From assembly GCA_035512495.1 (NCBI GenBank), contig DATKDW010000054.1, positions 1 to 51,525 on the forward strand: a stretch of 51,525 nucleotides of DNA, read 5' to 3'. The translations under genes were made by a program, and so were the position numbers. The number at the start of each line of letters is the position of its first letter. Within the stretch, counting starts at the first letter, position 1. Shown here one piece after another: positions 39,453-47,592 of this stretch. The notes under the pieces were generated by a model. That model saw only the letters and a program-made list of their open reading frames with translations, ran no database searches and was not told the origin of the DNA. This DNA is from Acidimicrobiales bacterium (GTDB lineage Bacteria; Actinomycetota; Acidimicrobiia; Acidimicrobiales; CADCSY01).

Positions 39453-40184
39453 GTGGTGCTGGCCCCTTCCTCCGAGCGAACCGATGCCCTCGATGCCCTC
39501 CGCCGGGCCGGCGCGGTGGTGCGTCCCACCGTCCTGGCCCGCCAGCAGGCCCTGCCGGTGGCCCCGGCCCTTGCCTCGCTGCTGCCCGAGGGCCTGCGGC
39601 GGGGCGGCACCGTGGCCGTCGGCCCCGGTGCCGGGACCGTCTCGCTGGCGGTGGCGCTGGCCGTGGAGGCCTCGGTCGCGGGGTCGTGGGTGGGTGCGGT
39701 GGGCGTCCGGGGGCTGGGCTTGGCGGCGGCGGCCGAGCTCGGGCTGTGCCTCGAGCGCACCGTCGTGGTCGACCCCCCGCCCGCCTCGTGGGCCGAGGTC
39801 GTCGCCGCCCTGCTCGATGCCGTCGACATCGTCTGGGCCCGACCCCCGGGTCGTGCCCGGCCGGGCGACGCCCGGCGCCTGACGGCCCGCGCCCGGGAGC
39901 GAGGGGCGGTGCTGGTGCACCTCGGCGGGAGCCGGGGGGCGTGGCCTCAGCCGGCCGATGTCTGGCTGCGGGTGGCGTCGTCGGTGTGGGAGGGCCCGGC
40001 CGGTGGCGGCGCCGGCCGGCTGACGGCCCGCCGGGTGGAGGTGGTGGCGGGAGGTCGGGGGGCCGCGGCGCGAGAGCGCCGGGCGGCGCTCTGGCTCCCC
40101 GGCCACGACGGGCGGCTGGCCACCGCCACGGGGCAGGGGTCGGCCGGTGCCGGTCTGTCCGCCCGCTGGTCGGTGGCGGGCTGA
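39453..40184 (+). CDS. imuA': ImuA'-like SOS mutagenesis protein (RecA-related, degenerate)
   Basis: A 243-residue accessory protein of the DnaE2-ImuB mutasome. The RecA-like shape remains (VRPTVLARQQALPVAPALASLLPEGL; GGTVAVGPGAGTVSLAVALAVEA), but the P-loop reads GPGAGTVS, with the Lys lost, and no clear Walker B is seen, so ATPase activity is doubtful, as in other ImuA' proteins. Three in-frame GTG codons are possible (39450, 39453, 39456); 39453 is 6 nt after TAGACT. The stop is followed 1 nt later by the imuB start. It should bridge RecA and ImuB during induced translesion synthesis. Confidence 0.75.
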   Translation: MVLAPSSERTDALDALRRAGAVVRPTVLARQQALPVAPALASLLPEGLRRGGTVAVGPGAGTVSLAVALAVEASVAGSWVGAVGVRGLGLAAAAELGLCLERTVVVDPPPASWAEVVAALLDAVDIVWARPPGRARPGDARRLTARARERGAVLVHLGGSRGAWPQPADVWLRVASSVWEGPAGGGAGRLTARRVEVVAGGRGAAARERRAALWLPGHDGRLATATGQGSAGAGLSARWSVAG

Positions 40185-40185
40185 G

Positions 40186-41586
40186 GTGGCCGGGGAGGCG
40201 GTGCGGACCCTCGTGGTGTGGTGCCCCGACTGGCCGGTGGTGGCGGCCGCCCTCGAGGCGGTGACCCCGCGCGTCGAGGTGGTCCGGCCCGGCACCCTGG
40301 CCTTCCCCACCCGGGGACCGGCCCGCCTCGCCGGTGGTGACGAGGGTCTGGTCGCACGGGTGGCGACGGTGGCCCGGGCTGCCCTGCCCCCCGCCACGGC
40401 GGTGACCGTGGGCGTGGCCGATGGGCTCTTCGCCGCCACCCTTGCCGCCCGGCGGGGGCTGGTCGTGGTCCCCGGGGGAAGCGCGGACTTCCTGGCGTCG
40501 TGGCCGGTGGGTGCGCTCGACCACGCCCCCGACGACCTCGACGGCGCCGTGGCCGGGCTGGTCCCGTTGCTGCGCCGCCTGGGCCTGCGGCGCCTGGGCG
40601 ACGTGGCCGCGGTGCCGGCCGCCGACCTGGTCGGGCGCTTCGGGTTGGCCGGCGGTCGCCTGGCCCGCCTGACCCGGGGCTTCGACGAGCGGCCGCCGCT
40701 GCTGCGGGAGGTCCCACCCGAGCTGACCGTCGAGGCCACCCTCGAGCCGCCGGCGGAGCGGGTGGAGACGGCGGCGTTCGTCGCCCGCACGCTGGCCGCC
40801 GAGCTCGACGATCGCCTGTCCCGGCGGGGTCTGGCGTGTGCCCGGGTGAGCATCGAGGCCGAGACCGAGCACGGCGAGTCGCTCGCCCGACTGTGGCGCC
40901 ACGCCGGTGGCCTCGGTCCCGCCGCCCTGGTCGACCGCGTCCGCTGGCAGCTCGACGGCTGGCTCAACCGCTCGTGGGCGGGGCGCCCCACCGGGGGCAT
41001 CGCCGTGTTGCGCCTCGTCCCCGACCAGCTTGTCGCCGCCGACGGCCGCCAGCTCGGCTTCTGGGGAGGTGCGCGCGAGGCCGACGAGCGCGCCGCCCGC
41101 GGCGTGGCCCGCCTCCAGGGGATGCTCGGCCCCGATGCCGTCCTCGTGCCCGAGCGTCGCGGCGGGCGTGGCCCGGGGGAGCAGGTGGGCCTGGTGCCCG
41201 CCCACACCGTCCGCCTGGGAGCGGAGGTGGCGGTGGCTCCCTCCGCTCGCCCAGCTGCCGGCCCGTGGCCGGGGCGAGTGCCGACCCCCTCGCCGGCCGC
41301 CGTCCCCGAGGAGGCGCCCCGGGCCGAGCTCGTCGACGCCTCCGGCGCGCCCGTCGGGGTCGGTGCCCGGGCGGAGGTGAGCGCGGCGCCTGCCCGACTC
41401 TCGGTCGACGGCGGAGCCTGGGCCGAGGTGGTGGCGTGGGCCGGGCCGTGGCCGTGCGAGGAGCGGTGGTGGGACTCCGACGGTGCCCGCCGCCGGGCCC
41501 GGCTCCAGGTGGTCACCGCGGCCGGCGACGCCCACCTCCTCGTCCGGGAGTCGGGCACCTGGACCGTGGAGGGCACCTACGACTGA
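40186..41586 (+). CDS. imuB: ImuB, inactive Y-family polymerase-like protein
   Basis: A 466-residue protein related to Y-family DNA polymerases (DinB/UmuC). The thumb/little-finger parts are recognisable: LLRRLGLRRLGDVAAVPAADLVGRFG (HhH), GFDERPPLLREVPPELTVEATLEPP, and RGLACARVSIEAETEHGESLARLW; the catalytic acidic triad of the palm (D-x-D-x-F-x-x-V) is not present in VRTLVVWCPDWPVVAAALE, as expected for the non-catalytic ImuB. The C-terminal region should bind DnaE2, the sliding clamp and ImuA'. GTG 40186 follows the imuA' stop by one base; GTG 40201 is an alternative. Confidence 0.85.
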   Translation: MAGEAVRTLVVWCPDWPVVAAALEAVTPRVEVVRPGTLAFPTRGPARLAGGDEGLVARVATVARAALPPATAVTVGVADGLFAATLAARRGLVVVPGGSADFLASWPVGALDHAPDDLDGAVAGLVPLLRRLGLRRLGDVAAVPAADLVGRFGLAGGRLARLTRGFDERPPLLREVPPELTVEATLEPPAERVETAAFVARTLAAELDDRLSRRGLACARVSIEAETEHGESLARLWRHAGGLGPAALVDRVRWQLDGWLNRSWAGRPTGGIAVLRLVPDQLVAADGRQLGFWGGAREADERAARGVARLQGMLGPDAVLVPERRGGRGPGEQVGLVPAHTVRLGAEVAVAPSARPAAGPWPGRVPTPSPAAVPEEAPRAELVDASGAPVGVGARAEVSAAPARLSVDGGAWAEVVAWAGPWPCEERWWDSDGARRRARLQVVTAAGDAHLLVRESGTWTVEGTYD

Positions 41587-41627
41587 CGAGGTGCCGTTCG
41601 CACTGCGTCCTGGCATGCTCCACGGGC

Positions 41628-42125
41628 ATGGCGCCCGAACCCACCTCGCGACGACGGCGCTCGGGCGACGGCTTCGTCACCCTGCCCGACGGGACCCGGC
41701 GCTGGGGCCGCTTCGGCGCCGCCGGCATCCTCGTCCGCCACCACCCGGCCGGTGACGAGCCTGCCTACTTCGTGGCGCTGCGCTCCAACCACTGCCACCA
41801 GGGCGGGACGTGGGCCATCCCCGGTGGCGCCCTCGACGAGGGTGAGTCGCCGGAGGAGGGCGCGCTGCGGGAGTTCGCCGAGGAGGTGGGCCCGCTCGTC
41901 GACCACGACGTCGTCGAGGTCCACGAGGACGACCACGGCGGCTGGTCGTACTGGACCGTGGTGGTCGACGTGAGGACGCGCTTCGACCCGGGCCAGGCCG
42001 CGCTCAACTGGGAGACGGCCGCCGTCCGTTGGGTGGTGGCCGCCGACCTGGCGGCGCTGCCGCTGCTGGGCGCGTTCCGCGCCACCCTCGAGCGCCTGGG
42101 ACTCCTCAACGGCGCTCGCGAATGA
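41628..42125 (+). CDS. Nudix hydrolase
   Basis: A 165-residue enzyme of the MutT/Nudix family cleaving nucleoside diphosphates linked to another moiety. The Nudix box is GGALDEGESPEEGALREFAEEVGPL (here split: GGALDEGESPEEG then ALREFAEEVG), following WAIPGG; REFAEEVG holds the metal-binding glutamates. The RNH/WT context is FVALRSNHCHQGGTWAIPGG. The start ATG 41628 fits the family. The substrate cannot be told. It lies 42 bp after imuB and could be part of the same transcript, although there is no LexA box of its own. Confidence 0.88.
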   Translation: MAPEPTSRRRRSGDGFVTLPDGTRRWGRFGAAGILVRHHPAGDEPAYFVALRSNHCHQGGTWAIPGGALDEGESPEEGALREFAEEVGPLVDHDVVEVHEDDHGGWSYWTVVVDVRTRFDPGQAALNWETAAVRWVVAADLAALPLLGAFRATLERLGLLNGARE

Positions 42126-42153
42126 GACTCGTGCCCGCCCCTGAGGCCGGCCG

Positions 42154-43206
42154 GTGGCATCCGGTACCGTGGCGCGCCATGCCGCCGACACCGTCGTCCT
42201 CGTCGCTGCCCCGGGAGCGGAGCTGAGCACCACCGGGCTCGAGCCCTGGGGTTGGGACGAGCGTTGGGCAGCTCGGTGGGCGGAGGCGGCCCCCGCCGGT
42301 GCCGTGCCCGGACGGGTCGTGCGCCACGACCGCATCGCCGTCATGGTGGCCCAGGCCGGCGGGGTCCGGTCGCTGCCGTTCCGGACGCCGGCACCGCCCA
42401 CGGTGGGGGACTGGGTGGCGGTGACCGACGGTGTGGTCGAGGCCGTCCTGCCACGGACTTCATTCCTGCGCCGCCGGGACCCCACCACCGACGACGAGCA
42501 GGCCCTGGCGGCCAACGTTGACGTGGTCGGCATCGTCTGCGGGCTCGACCGACCCGTCACGGAGGGAAGGGTCCAGCGCTTCGTCGCCATCACCCACGAC
42601 GCCGGCGCCGAGCCGCTCGTCGTGCTGACCAAGGTCGACCTGGTGGCCGACCCGGGCCCCGAGCTCGAGCTGGTGCGCCGAGCCGTGCCAGGGGTAGAGG
42701 CGATCACCGCCTCGGCCACCCGTGGCGACGGGCTCGAGGCGCTGCGGGCAGCGGCGCTCGACCGGACCCTCGTCCTCCTCGGCGAGTCCGGGGCGGGCAA
42801 GTCGACCCTGCTCAACGCCCTTGCGGGCACTGAGGTGGCGGCCACCGGCGAGGTGCGGGCGGGTGACGCCAAGGGCCGCCACACCACGACGTCCCGCCAG
42901 CTGCACCGCCTGCCGTCGGGCGGTGTGCTGATCGACTCGCCCGGCATCCGAGAGGTCGGCCTCTTCGTCGACCTCGAGGCGCTCGCCGCCAGCTTCGACG
43001 ACGTCGCCACCCTCGGCGAGGGGTGCCGCTTCCGCGATTGCGCGCACGGCAACGAGCCCGGCTGTGCGGTCACCTCGGCGGTGGAGGCGGGCAGCCTGGC
43101 CCGGCAGCGCTACGAGGCATGGCTCACCATGCGCGCCGAGGTGGCCGCCGCCGCCGTCCGCGCCGAGGAGCAAGCCCGCCGCCCCAGCCGGCGCCGAGGA
43201 CGCTGA
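42154..43206 (+). CDS. rsgA: RsgA (YjeQ) ribosome-assembly GTPase
   Basis: A 350-residue circularly permuted GTPase acting in late 30S maturation. Order of motifs is G4 (VLTKVDLV), G1 (LLGESGAGKSTLLNAL), G2 (GRHTTTSRQL) and G3 (IDSPGIREVG), the permuted order of RsgA. The N-terminal OB domain is LEPWGWDERWAARW... and the C-terminal zinc site is CRFRDCAHGNEPGCAV (Cys/Cys/His/Cys). The exact start is not sure: GTG 42154 is used, GTG 42169 is possible, and TACCGT (42165-42170) precedes ATG 42179, which is out of frame. No RNA target is visible here. Confidence 0.92.
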   Translation: MASGTVARHAADTVVLVAAPGAELSTTGLEPWGWDERWAARWAEAAPAGAVPGRVVRHDRIAVMVAQAGGVRSLPFRTPAPPTVGDWVAVTDGVVEAVLPRTSFLRRRDPTTDDEQALAANVDVVGIVCGLDRPVTEGRVQRFVAITHDAGAEPLVVLTKVDLVADPGPELELVRRAVPGVEAITASATRGDGLEALRAAALDRTLVLLGESGAGKSTLLNALAGTEVAATGEVRAGDAKGRHTTTSRQLHRLPSGGVLIDSPGIREVGLFVDLEALAASFDDVATLGEGCRFRDCAHGNEPGCAVTSAVEAGSLARQRYEAWLTMRAEVAAAAVRAEEQARRPSRRRGR

Positions 43207-43273
43207 GCGCCAGGGAGCTGGGAGGGACGGTCACCCGGTAGGCGAAACCCGACCTATCAGGTAGGCTTTCGTC

Positions 43274-43771
43274 ATGGCCGATCTCTTCCGCTTCCCCAAC
43301 CCCGTCAACGAGGTCGCTGCCCGGCTCGTCGCCGGAGCCGTGGTCGTGTTGTCGTCGGCGTACCTGCTCACCGGCAACCGGGTCGTGCTCGCCGTGCTGG
43401 CCTACGGCTTCCTGGCCCGGGTCCTGACCGGCCCCTCGCTGAGCCCTCTCGGCCAGGTGGTCACCCGTGTCGTGGTGCCCCGGCTCCCGCTGGAGGCCCG
43501 TCCCGTGCCGGGACCCCCGAAGCGCTTCGCCCAGGGGATCGGCGCCACCCTCTCGGTGGCCGCCCTCGTGCTCCACCTCGGCGCCGGCGCCCTCGGGGCC
43601 GCCCAGGTGCTGGTGGCGATGATCGTCGTCGCAGCCACGCTCGAGTCGGTGATCGGGTTCTGCCTGGGCTGCAAGATCTTCGCCCTCCTGATGCGCACCG
43701 GCGTGATCCCCGAGGAGACGTGCGCGGCCTGCAACGACATCTGGTCGCGGCCCACGACCTCGGTGGCCTGA
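43274..43771 (+). CDS. DUF4395 membrane protein
   Basis: A 165-residue integral membrane protein of the DUF4395 family, common in actinobacteria. Start FRFPNPVNEVAARLVAG, several hydrophobic helices, and the C-terminal GFCLGCKIFALLMRTGVIPEETCAACNDIW with the CxxC pairs typical of the family (FCLGC and CAAC). ATG 43274 is 6 nt after TAGGCT (43262-43267). The role is unknown; the conserved cysteines may suggest thiol-redox or sulfur handling, since DUF4395 often lies by thioredoxin-like genes; none is next to it here. Confidence 0.85.
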   Translation: MADLFRFPNPVNEVAARLVAGAVVVLSSAYLLTGNRVVLAVLAYGFLARVLTGPSLSPLGQVVTRVVVPRLPLEARPVPGPPKRFAQGIGATLSVAALVLHLGAGALGAAQVLVAMIVVAATLESVIGFCLGCKIFALLMRTGVIPEETCAACNDIWSRPTTSVA

Positions 43772-43822
43772 GCGAAGCCGAGACGGTAGACGGACCCCCT
43801 CCGCTGCAGCGAGACTGAGGGC

Positions 43823-45244
43823 GTGGCCGGGCTCGAGACGGACTATCTCGTCGTGGGCGCGGGTGCGATGGGCATGGCGTTCACCGACGCCCTGATCGAC
43901 CACGCCGATGCGCACGTGACGCTCGTCGACAGGCGTCACGCCCCCGGTGGGCACTGGCAGGATGCCTATCCGTTCGTCCAGCTCCATCAGGCGTCGCTGT
44001 TCTACGGCGTTGCATCCACCGTGCTCGGCACGGGCGCCGTGCAGCAGGACGGGCCGGAGGCCGGGCTTCAGGAACGAGCGCGTCGATCGGAGATCGTCGC
44101 GTACTTCGACGACATCTTGTACCGGCGTTTCATCGGCTCCGGCCAGGCGACGTTCCTCGGCGGAAGCGACCACCACACCGACGGCAGCTCCCACTTCGTG
44201 ACGTCTGCGGTGTCGGGTCGCACCGTGCAGGTCGACGTGCGTCGCCGTGTCGTCGACGCCACCTACTTGTCGCCGACCATCCCTGCCACGACACCACCGC
44301 CGTTCGCGGTCAGCGACGGCGCCCAGGTGGTCGCGGTGAACCAGCTTGCGAGCCTCGTCGACGCGCCGAGCAGCTACGTGATCGTTGGATCCGGGAAGAC
44401 CGCCACCGACGCGATCGTGTGGCTGCTCCAAAACGGTGTCGACCCGGATCGGATCATGTGGGTCCGACCCCGCGAGCCCTGGATGCTCAACCGTGCAGTC
44501 GTCCAGCCGGATCCGGTCGTGGCGTTGGGGTTGGCGGCGGACACGTTGGCGTCAGCCGCCGCCGCCGAGTCACTCGATGACCTGTTCGAGCGCCTCGAGG
44601 CTGCGGGAGTGATGCTGCGCATCGACCCGACCGCCGTTCCCACCATGGCGAAGACGCCAACGCTGGGTGCCTGGGAGCTCGATCTGCTCCGTGCGGTCGA
44701 GAACGTCGTGCGGCTGGGCCACATCGACCGGATCACGGGCGGGGAGATCGTGCTCGAGGATGGGTCAGTCCGGCTGCCGCGCGGTTCGCTCGTGGTGCAC
44801 TGTGCAGCCGCGGGGCTTCAGTACCCGCCGCTCGTCCCGATCTGGGCGCCAGACATGGTTCGTCTGCAGACCATCCGCGTCGGGTTCCCGTGCTTCAACG
44901 CCGCACTGGCTGGATACGTCGAGGCGACACGCGACCACGACCAGGAGCGCAACCGTCTGTGCCCGCCCAACACGCTGCCCGACGACCCAGCGTCCTGGGC
45001 GCGGATGCAGGTGCGTGGAACCGTCGCCGCCCGAACCTTCGGCGCAGAGCCGGACATCGCCGCATGGGCCGACGGATGCGTGCTCAACCCGGCTCGCATC
45101 GAACCGGGTCAGCGCAACGCTCCCTTGGTGCGCGCCGCTGCCGCACGTCTTGCGGATCATGCTGAACAGGGGCTCGTTCGGATGGCTCAGCTTGCCGGCG
45201 AGCCGGTTGCTCACACCGAGCCCTTGGGGACGACCCACTCGTGA
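43823..45244 (+). CDS. FAD-dependent oxidoreductase / monooxygenase-like flavoprotein
   Basis: A 473-residue flavoprotein. The N-terminal FAD motif is YLVVGAGAMGMAFTDAL (GxGxxG), followed by VTLVDRRHAPGGHWQDAYPF, typical of flavin-containing monooxygenases. A second nucleotide motif is YVIVGSGKTATDAIVWLLQNG (GxGxTA). GTG 43823 lies 6 nt after GAGACT (43811-43816). Codon choices here are visibly less G+C-biased at third positions than in the neighbours, and the toxin gene next to it is convergent and overlaps by 34 nt. The substrate is unknown. Confidence 0.75.
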   Translation: MAGLETDYLVVGAGAMGMAFTDALIDHADAHVTLVDRRHAPGGHWQDAYPFVQLHQASLFYGVASTVLGTGAVQQDGPEAGLQERARRSEIVAYFDDILYRRFIGSGQATFLGGSDHHTDGSSHFVTSAVSGRTVQVDVRRRVVDATYLSPTIPATTPPPFAVSDGAQVVAVNQLASLVDAPSSYVIVGSGKTATDAIVWLLQNGVDPDRIMWVRPREPWMLNRAVVQPDPVVALGLAADTLASAAAAESLDDLFERLEAAGVMLRIDPTAVPTMAKTPTLGAWELDLLRAVENVVRLGHIDRITGGEIVLEDGSVRLPRGSLVVHCAAAGLQYPPLVPIWAPDMVRLQTIRVGFPCFNAALAGYVEATRDHDQERNRLCPPNTLPDDPASWARMQVRGTVAARTFGAEPDIAAWADGCVLNPARIEPGQRNAPLVRAAAARLADHAEQGLVRMAQLAGEPVAHTEPLGTTHS

Positions 45245-45627
45245 GCGGCACCACCGATCGCGGCGAGCCGCTCGAAGTCGGCGTCATAGTGGAGCACGAC
45301 GAGGTTCGCCCGTAGCGCAGCCGCGGAGATGATCAGATCTGGGATCGGAACGCGGTGCTGTCCACGTCGAGCCAGCGCGTGCTGGAGATCGACCGCCGCG
45401 CTCATCACCTCCGGCGTGATGGGCGCCGAGTCGAAGCTCGTGCGCTCCTCGAGGACGGATTCGTAGTCGTCGAGGTTCCTGCTGCTGTAGAGGACTTCGA
45501 GATCCACGATCGCGCAGCTCGCGACCTCGCCGTCTTCGATCAGTGGACGCAGGCGCGCCTCTACGGCCGGTAGCGGGAGGCGAGCGAGTGCGCTCTTGTC
45601 GGCGAGGTAGCGAGCCCTCAGCGCCAC
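45211..45627 (-). CDS. vapC: VapC-type PIN-domain toxin
   Basis: A 138-residue PIN ribonuclease. Acidic residues of the site: Asp10 (YLADKSALARL), Glu in IVDLEVLYSS, Asp in IPIPDLIISAAAL-like VPIPDLIISAAALRAN and the later HYDADFERLAA. The C-terminal HEWVVPKGSV is usual for VapC. It should cleave tRNA or rRNA when free of the antitoxin. Its ATG overlaps the vapB stop by 10 nt, the usual toxin-antitoxin layout. The 3' end overlaps the convergent flavoprotein gene by 34 nt, an unusual arrangement; transcripts of the two could interfere. Confidence 0.9.
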   Translation of the reverse strand: MALRARYLADKSALARLPLPAVEARLRPLIEDGEVASCAIVDLEVLYSSRNLDDYESVLEERTSFDSAPITPEVMSAAVDLQHALARRGQHRVPIPDLIISAAALRANLVVLHYDADFERLAAIGGAAHEWVVPKGSV

Positions 45628-45824
45628 GCGCCTGCCATGACCTCGGGATCGTCGAGGTCGAGGTTGCGCATGGTGCTCAATCGATCGGCGTGGCGGCGAC
45701 GGCGCGCCGCGAGCACCACCTCCTCGAGAGACCGGTTCACTGCTTCCTTCATCGTCGACGCGCCGAGGATCTCGGTCGCCTCCGCGAGGAGCTCATCGTC
45801 GATGTCGACCAGGCGCTTGCTCAT
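45618..45824 (-). CDS. vapB: VapB-type ribbon-helix-helix antitoxin
   Basis: A 68-residue antitoxin. MSKRLVDIDDELLAEATEILG followed by STMKEAVNRSLEEVVLAARRRR matches the ribbon-helix-helix antitoxins of VapBC type (strand, two helices), with the C-terminal toxin-binding tail RNLDLDDPEVMAGAWR. It binds DNA as a dimer and inhibits VapC. ATG 45824 is 7 nt after a perfect -10, TATACT on the minus strand (45832-45837). The palindrome just upstream should be its operator. The upstream extension of the frame is antisense to other sequence and is rejected. Confidence 0.9.
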   Translation of the reverse strand: MSKRLVDIDDELLAEATEILGASTMKEAVNRSLEEVVLAARRRRHADRLSTMRNLDLDDPEVMAGAWR

Positions 45825-45832
45825 GGAGTCGA

Positions 45833-45863
45833 GTATATCCAAGTGGCCGCTATGGAGATATAC
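45833..45863 (-). promoter_or_regulatory. vapBC operator: inverted repeat GTATATC-N17-GATATAC
   Basis: GTATATC (45833-45839) and GATATAC (45857-45863) are perfect inverted copies separated by 17 bp. One copy overlaps the -10 TATACT of vapB. This is the expected arrangement for autorepression by the VapBC complex. Such AT-rich motifs stand out in the GC-rich surroundings. Confidence 0.6.
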
Positions 45864-45958
45864 GTCCCAAAGCGCTGGCCTGACGGGCGGAGATCCGCTG
45901 CAGGGGCCAGGCGGAACCCACGGGCGGTCGCTGGTCGCCGGTGCGAGACTGCCGCCCC

Positions 45959-46843
45959 GTGGACCTGCGCGAGCCCGACCGGGCCGGCTTCGTCGAGCTG
46001 AACCGCACCCGGCTGCGACTCTGGGAGTGGGGCGAGGAGGCTGCCCCACCGGTCATCTGCGCCCACGGGGCCTTCGACCACGGCCGCATGTTCGACGGCC
46101 TGGCACCCCGCCTCGCCGACCTGGGGCTGCGGGTCGTCGCCCCCGACCTGCGCGGCCACGGCGACAGCGGCCGACTGTCGTCAGGCCACGTCTGGACGGC
46201 GTCGGCCCTCGACCTGGCGCTGCTTGCCCGTCACCTCGGGCCACCGGTGGGTCTGGTGGGGCACTCCTTCGGCGGGGGACAGGCCCTCCACGTGGCCGGG
46301 GTCTGGCCCGAGCTGGTGCGGTGGGTGGTCAACCTCGACGGTCTGGGCCCGCCCCCGGCCGCCTTCGAGGAGGTCGACCTCGTGGCGTCGGCCCAGCGTG
46401 GCCTCGCCGCCGCCGAGAAGGTGCGCAGCCGTCCACCGCGCGTCTACGCCACGCTCGAGGAGATGGTCGAGCGGCGCCGAGGCGTCAACGTCCGGCTGCC
46501 ACCGGCGTGGGTCGAGCACCTGGTGCACCACGGCGCCGCACCGGTGGAGGGCGGCTGGGTCTGGAAGGCCGACCCCATGTTCAACATCGGCCTGCCCGGC
46601 GACTTCGACCTCGACCAGCTCAACGCCGAGCACGAGATGGTGGCCTGCCCCGTGCTCGTCCTCACCGGCGCCGAGCACGACACCTGGAGCGAGATGAGCG
46701 ACGACGAGCTCGCTCAGCGCCTCGCCCACCTCGTCGACGCCCGTCACGTGGTCGTCGAGGGCGCCGGCCACTACGTGCACGTGGAGCAACCCGACGCTGT
46801 GGCCACCGCCGTGGCAGCGTTCCTCGCCGAGGTCGGCCGGTGA
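45959..46843 (+). CDS. Alpha/beta-hydrolase fold protein
   Basis: A 294-residue serine hydrolase. Oxyanion loop VICAHGAFDHGRMFDGL, nucleophile elbow LVGHSFGGGQAL (Ser), acid Asp probably in VLTGAEHDTWSEMSD, and His in VVEGAGHYVHVEQPDAV. Between lies a cap region (ERRRGVNVRLPPAWVEHL). The arrangement recalls 2-hydroxymuconate-type or epoxide hydrolases, but the substrate is unknown. GTG 45959 is 8 nt after GAGACT. The stop overlaps the next GTG (GTGA), so this and the following protein are co-translated and probably form a pair. Confidence 0.8.
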   Translation: MDLREPDRAGFVELNRTRLRLWEWGEEAAPPVICAHGAFDHGRMFDGLAPRLADLGLRVVAPDLRGHGDSGRLSSGHVWTASALDLALLARHLGPPVGLVGHSFGGGQALHVAGVWPELVRWVVNLDGLGPPPAAFEEVDLVASAQRGLAAAEKVRSRPPRVYATLEEMVERRRGVNVRLPPAWVEHLVHHGAAPVEGGWVWKADPMFNIGLPGDFDLDQLNAEHEMVACPVLVLTGAEHDTWSEMSDDELAQRLAHLVDARHVVVEGAGHYVHVEQPDAVATAVAAFLAEVGR

Positions 46844-47484
46844 GCGGCGTGGTCGTGCTCCACGAGCCGGGCGACCTCGCCGGCGGCGCTCAGTGGGTCG
46901 ATGCCTTCGAGCGGGCAGGCGTGCCCGGGCCGGTGCGGGCCCCCGACCTCCCCGGCCACGGCTCAGCACCGGCGCCCACCGGCGGCTGCTACGAGCTGCT
47001 CGACGGGGCCATGGCGGCCGCGGTCGTCGGTGCCGGCGACGCGCCGGCGCTGGTGGTGGGGGTGGGTGCGAGTGGGTGGTCGGCCGAGGTGCTGGCCCTC
47101 GGTGGTCGGGCGGCGGCCCTGGTGCTCGTCGACGGGCTCGGCGGCCCGTGGCTCGACGCCCGCCAGCGCCTCGATGCCGGCCGACGGTGGCTCCGCGACA
47201 TCGCCGACGACCCCGCCGCCGTGGCCACGCCACCGCCCGGCGCGCCTGACCCCCGTGCCGGCCACGGGGTGGTCGACCACGGCAGCCGCCGCTTGGCCGA
47301 GCGAGCGGCCGCTGTCATGGCGGTGCCGGTGCTGCTGCTCGAGACGCCTGGATCGGGCCTCGCCCGCGCCGACGTCGACGACCTCGCCACCTGCTTCGCC
47401 ACCGGCGCCGAGGTGGCGCACCTCCCCGACCGGTCGCCGGCGTCGGTGGCGGCCGCGGTGGCGGCATGGGCGGTGCGAGCCTGA
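46840..47484 (+). CDS. Degenerate alpha/beta-hydrolase-like protein
   Basis: A 214-residue protein with the alpha/beta-hydrolase layout: VVVLHEPGDLAGGAQWVDAFER, RAPDLPGHGSAPAPTGG, then VVGVGASGWSAEVLAL where active enzymes have GxSxG. Here the elbow reads V-G-V-G-A-S-G, so the catalytic Ser is not in the standard place, and no clear His is found near the end (VAHLPDRSPASVAAAV). It is therefore probably inactive and may have become a partner of the complete hydrolase gene which it overlaps. Not recognised otherwise. Confidence 0.55.
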   Translation: MSGVVVLHEPGDLAGGAQWVDAFERAGVPGPVRAPDLPGHGSAPAPTGGCYELLDGAMAAAVVGAGDAPALVVGVGASGWSAEVLALGGRAAALVLVDGLGGPWLDARQRLDAGRRWLRDIADDPAAVATPPPGAPDPRAGHGVVDHGSRRLAERAAAVMAVPVLLLETPGSGLARADVDDLATCFATGAEVAHLPDRSPASVAAAVAAWAVRA

Positions 47485-47498
47485 CCCCGCCCCCCGGG

Positions 47499-47547
47499 GT
47501 TCTCGGCACGTTCCGGTCCGCCCTAGCTCGCTGAGCGTGCCGAGAAC
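47499..47547. repeat. Palindromic repeat, copy 1
   Basis: GTTCTCGGCACG (47499-47510) and CGTGCCGAGAAC (47536-47547) are perfect 12-bp inverted arms around a 25-bp centre beginning TTCCGGTCCGCCCT. The unit is repeated 93 bp downstream with one difference. It starts 15 nt after the hydrolase stop, so it might also end transcription. Confidence 0.8.
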
Positions 47548-47592
47548 GGAGTGGCGCTCGGGCCGGGTCCGCCAGGCCAGGGCCAATCGTGC

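Noticed and set aside
38773-41616. 947-codon open frame on the minus strand
   Set aside because: Antisense to the GNAT fusion and imuA'-imuB; Arg/Pro-rich without recognisable motifs.
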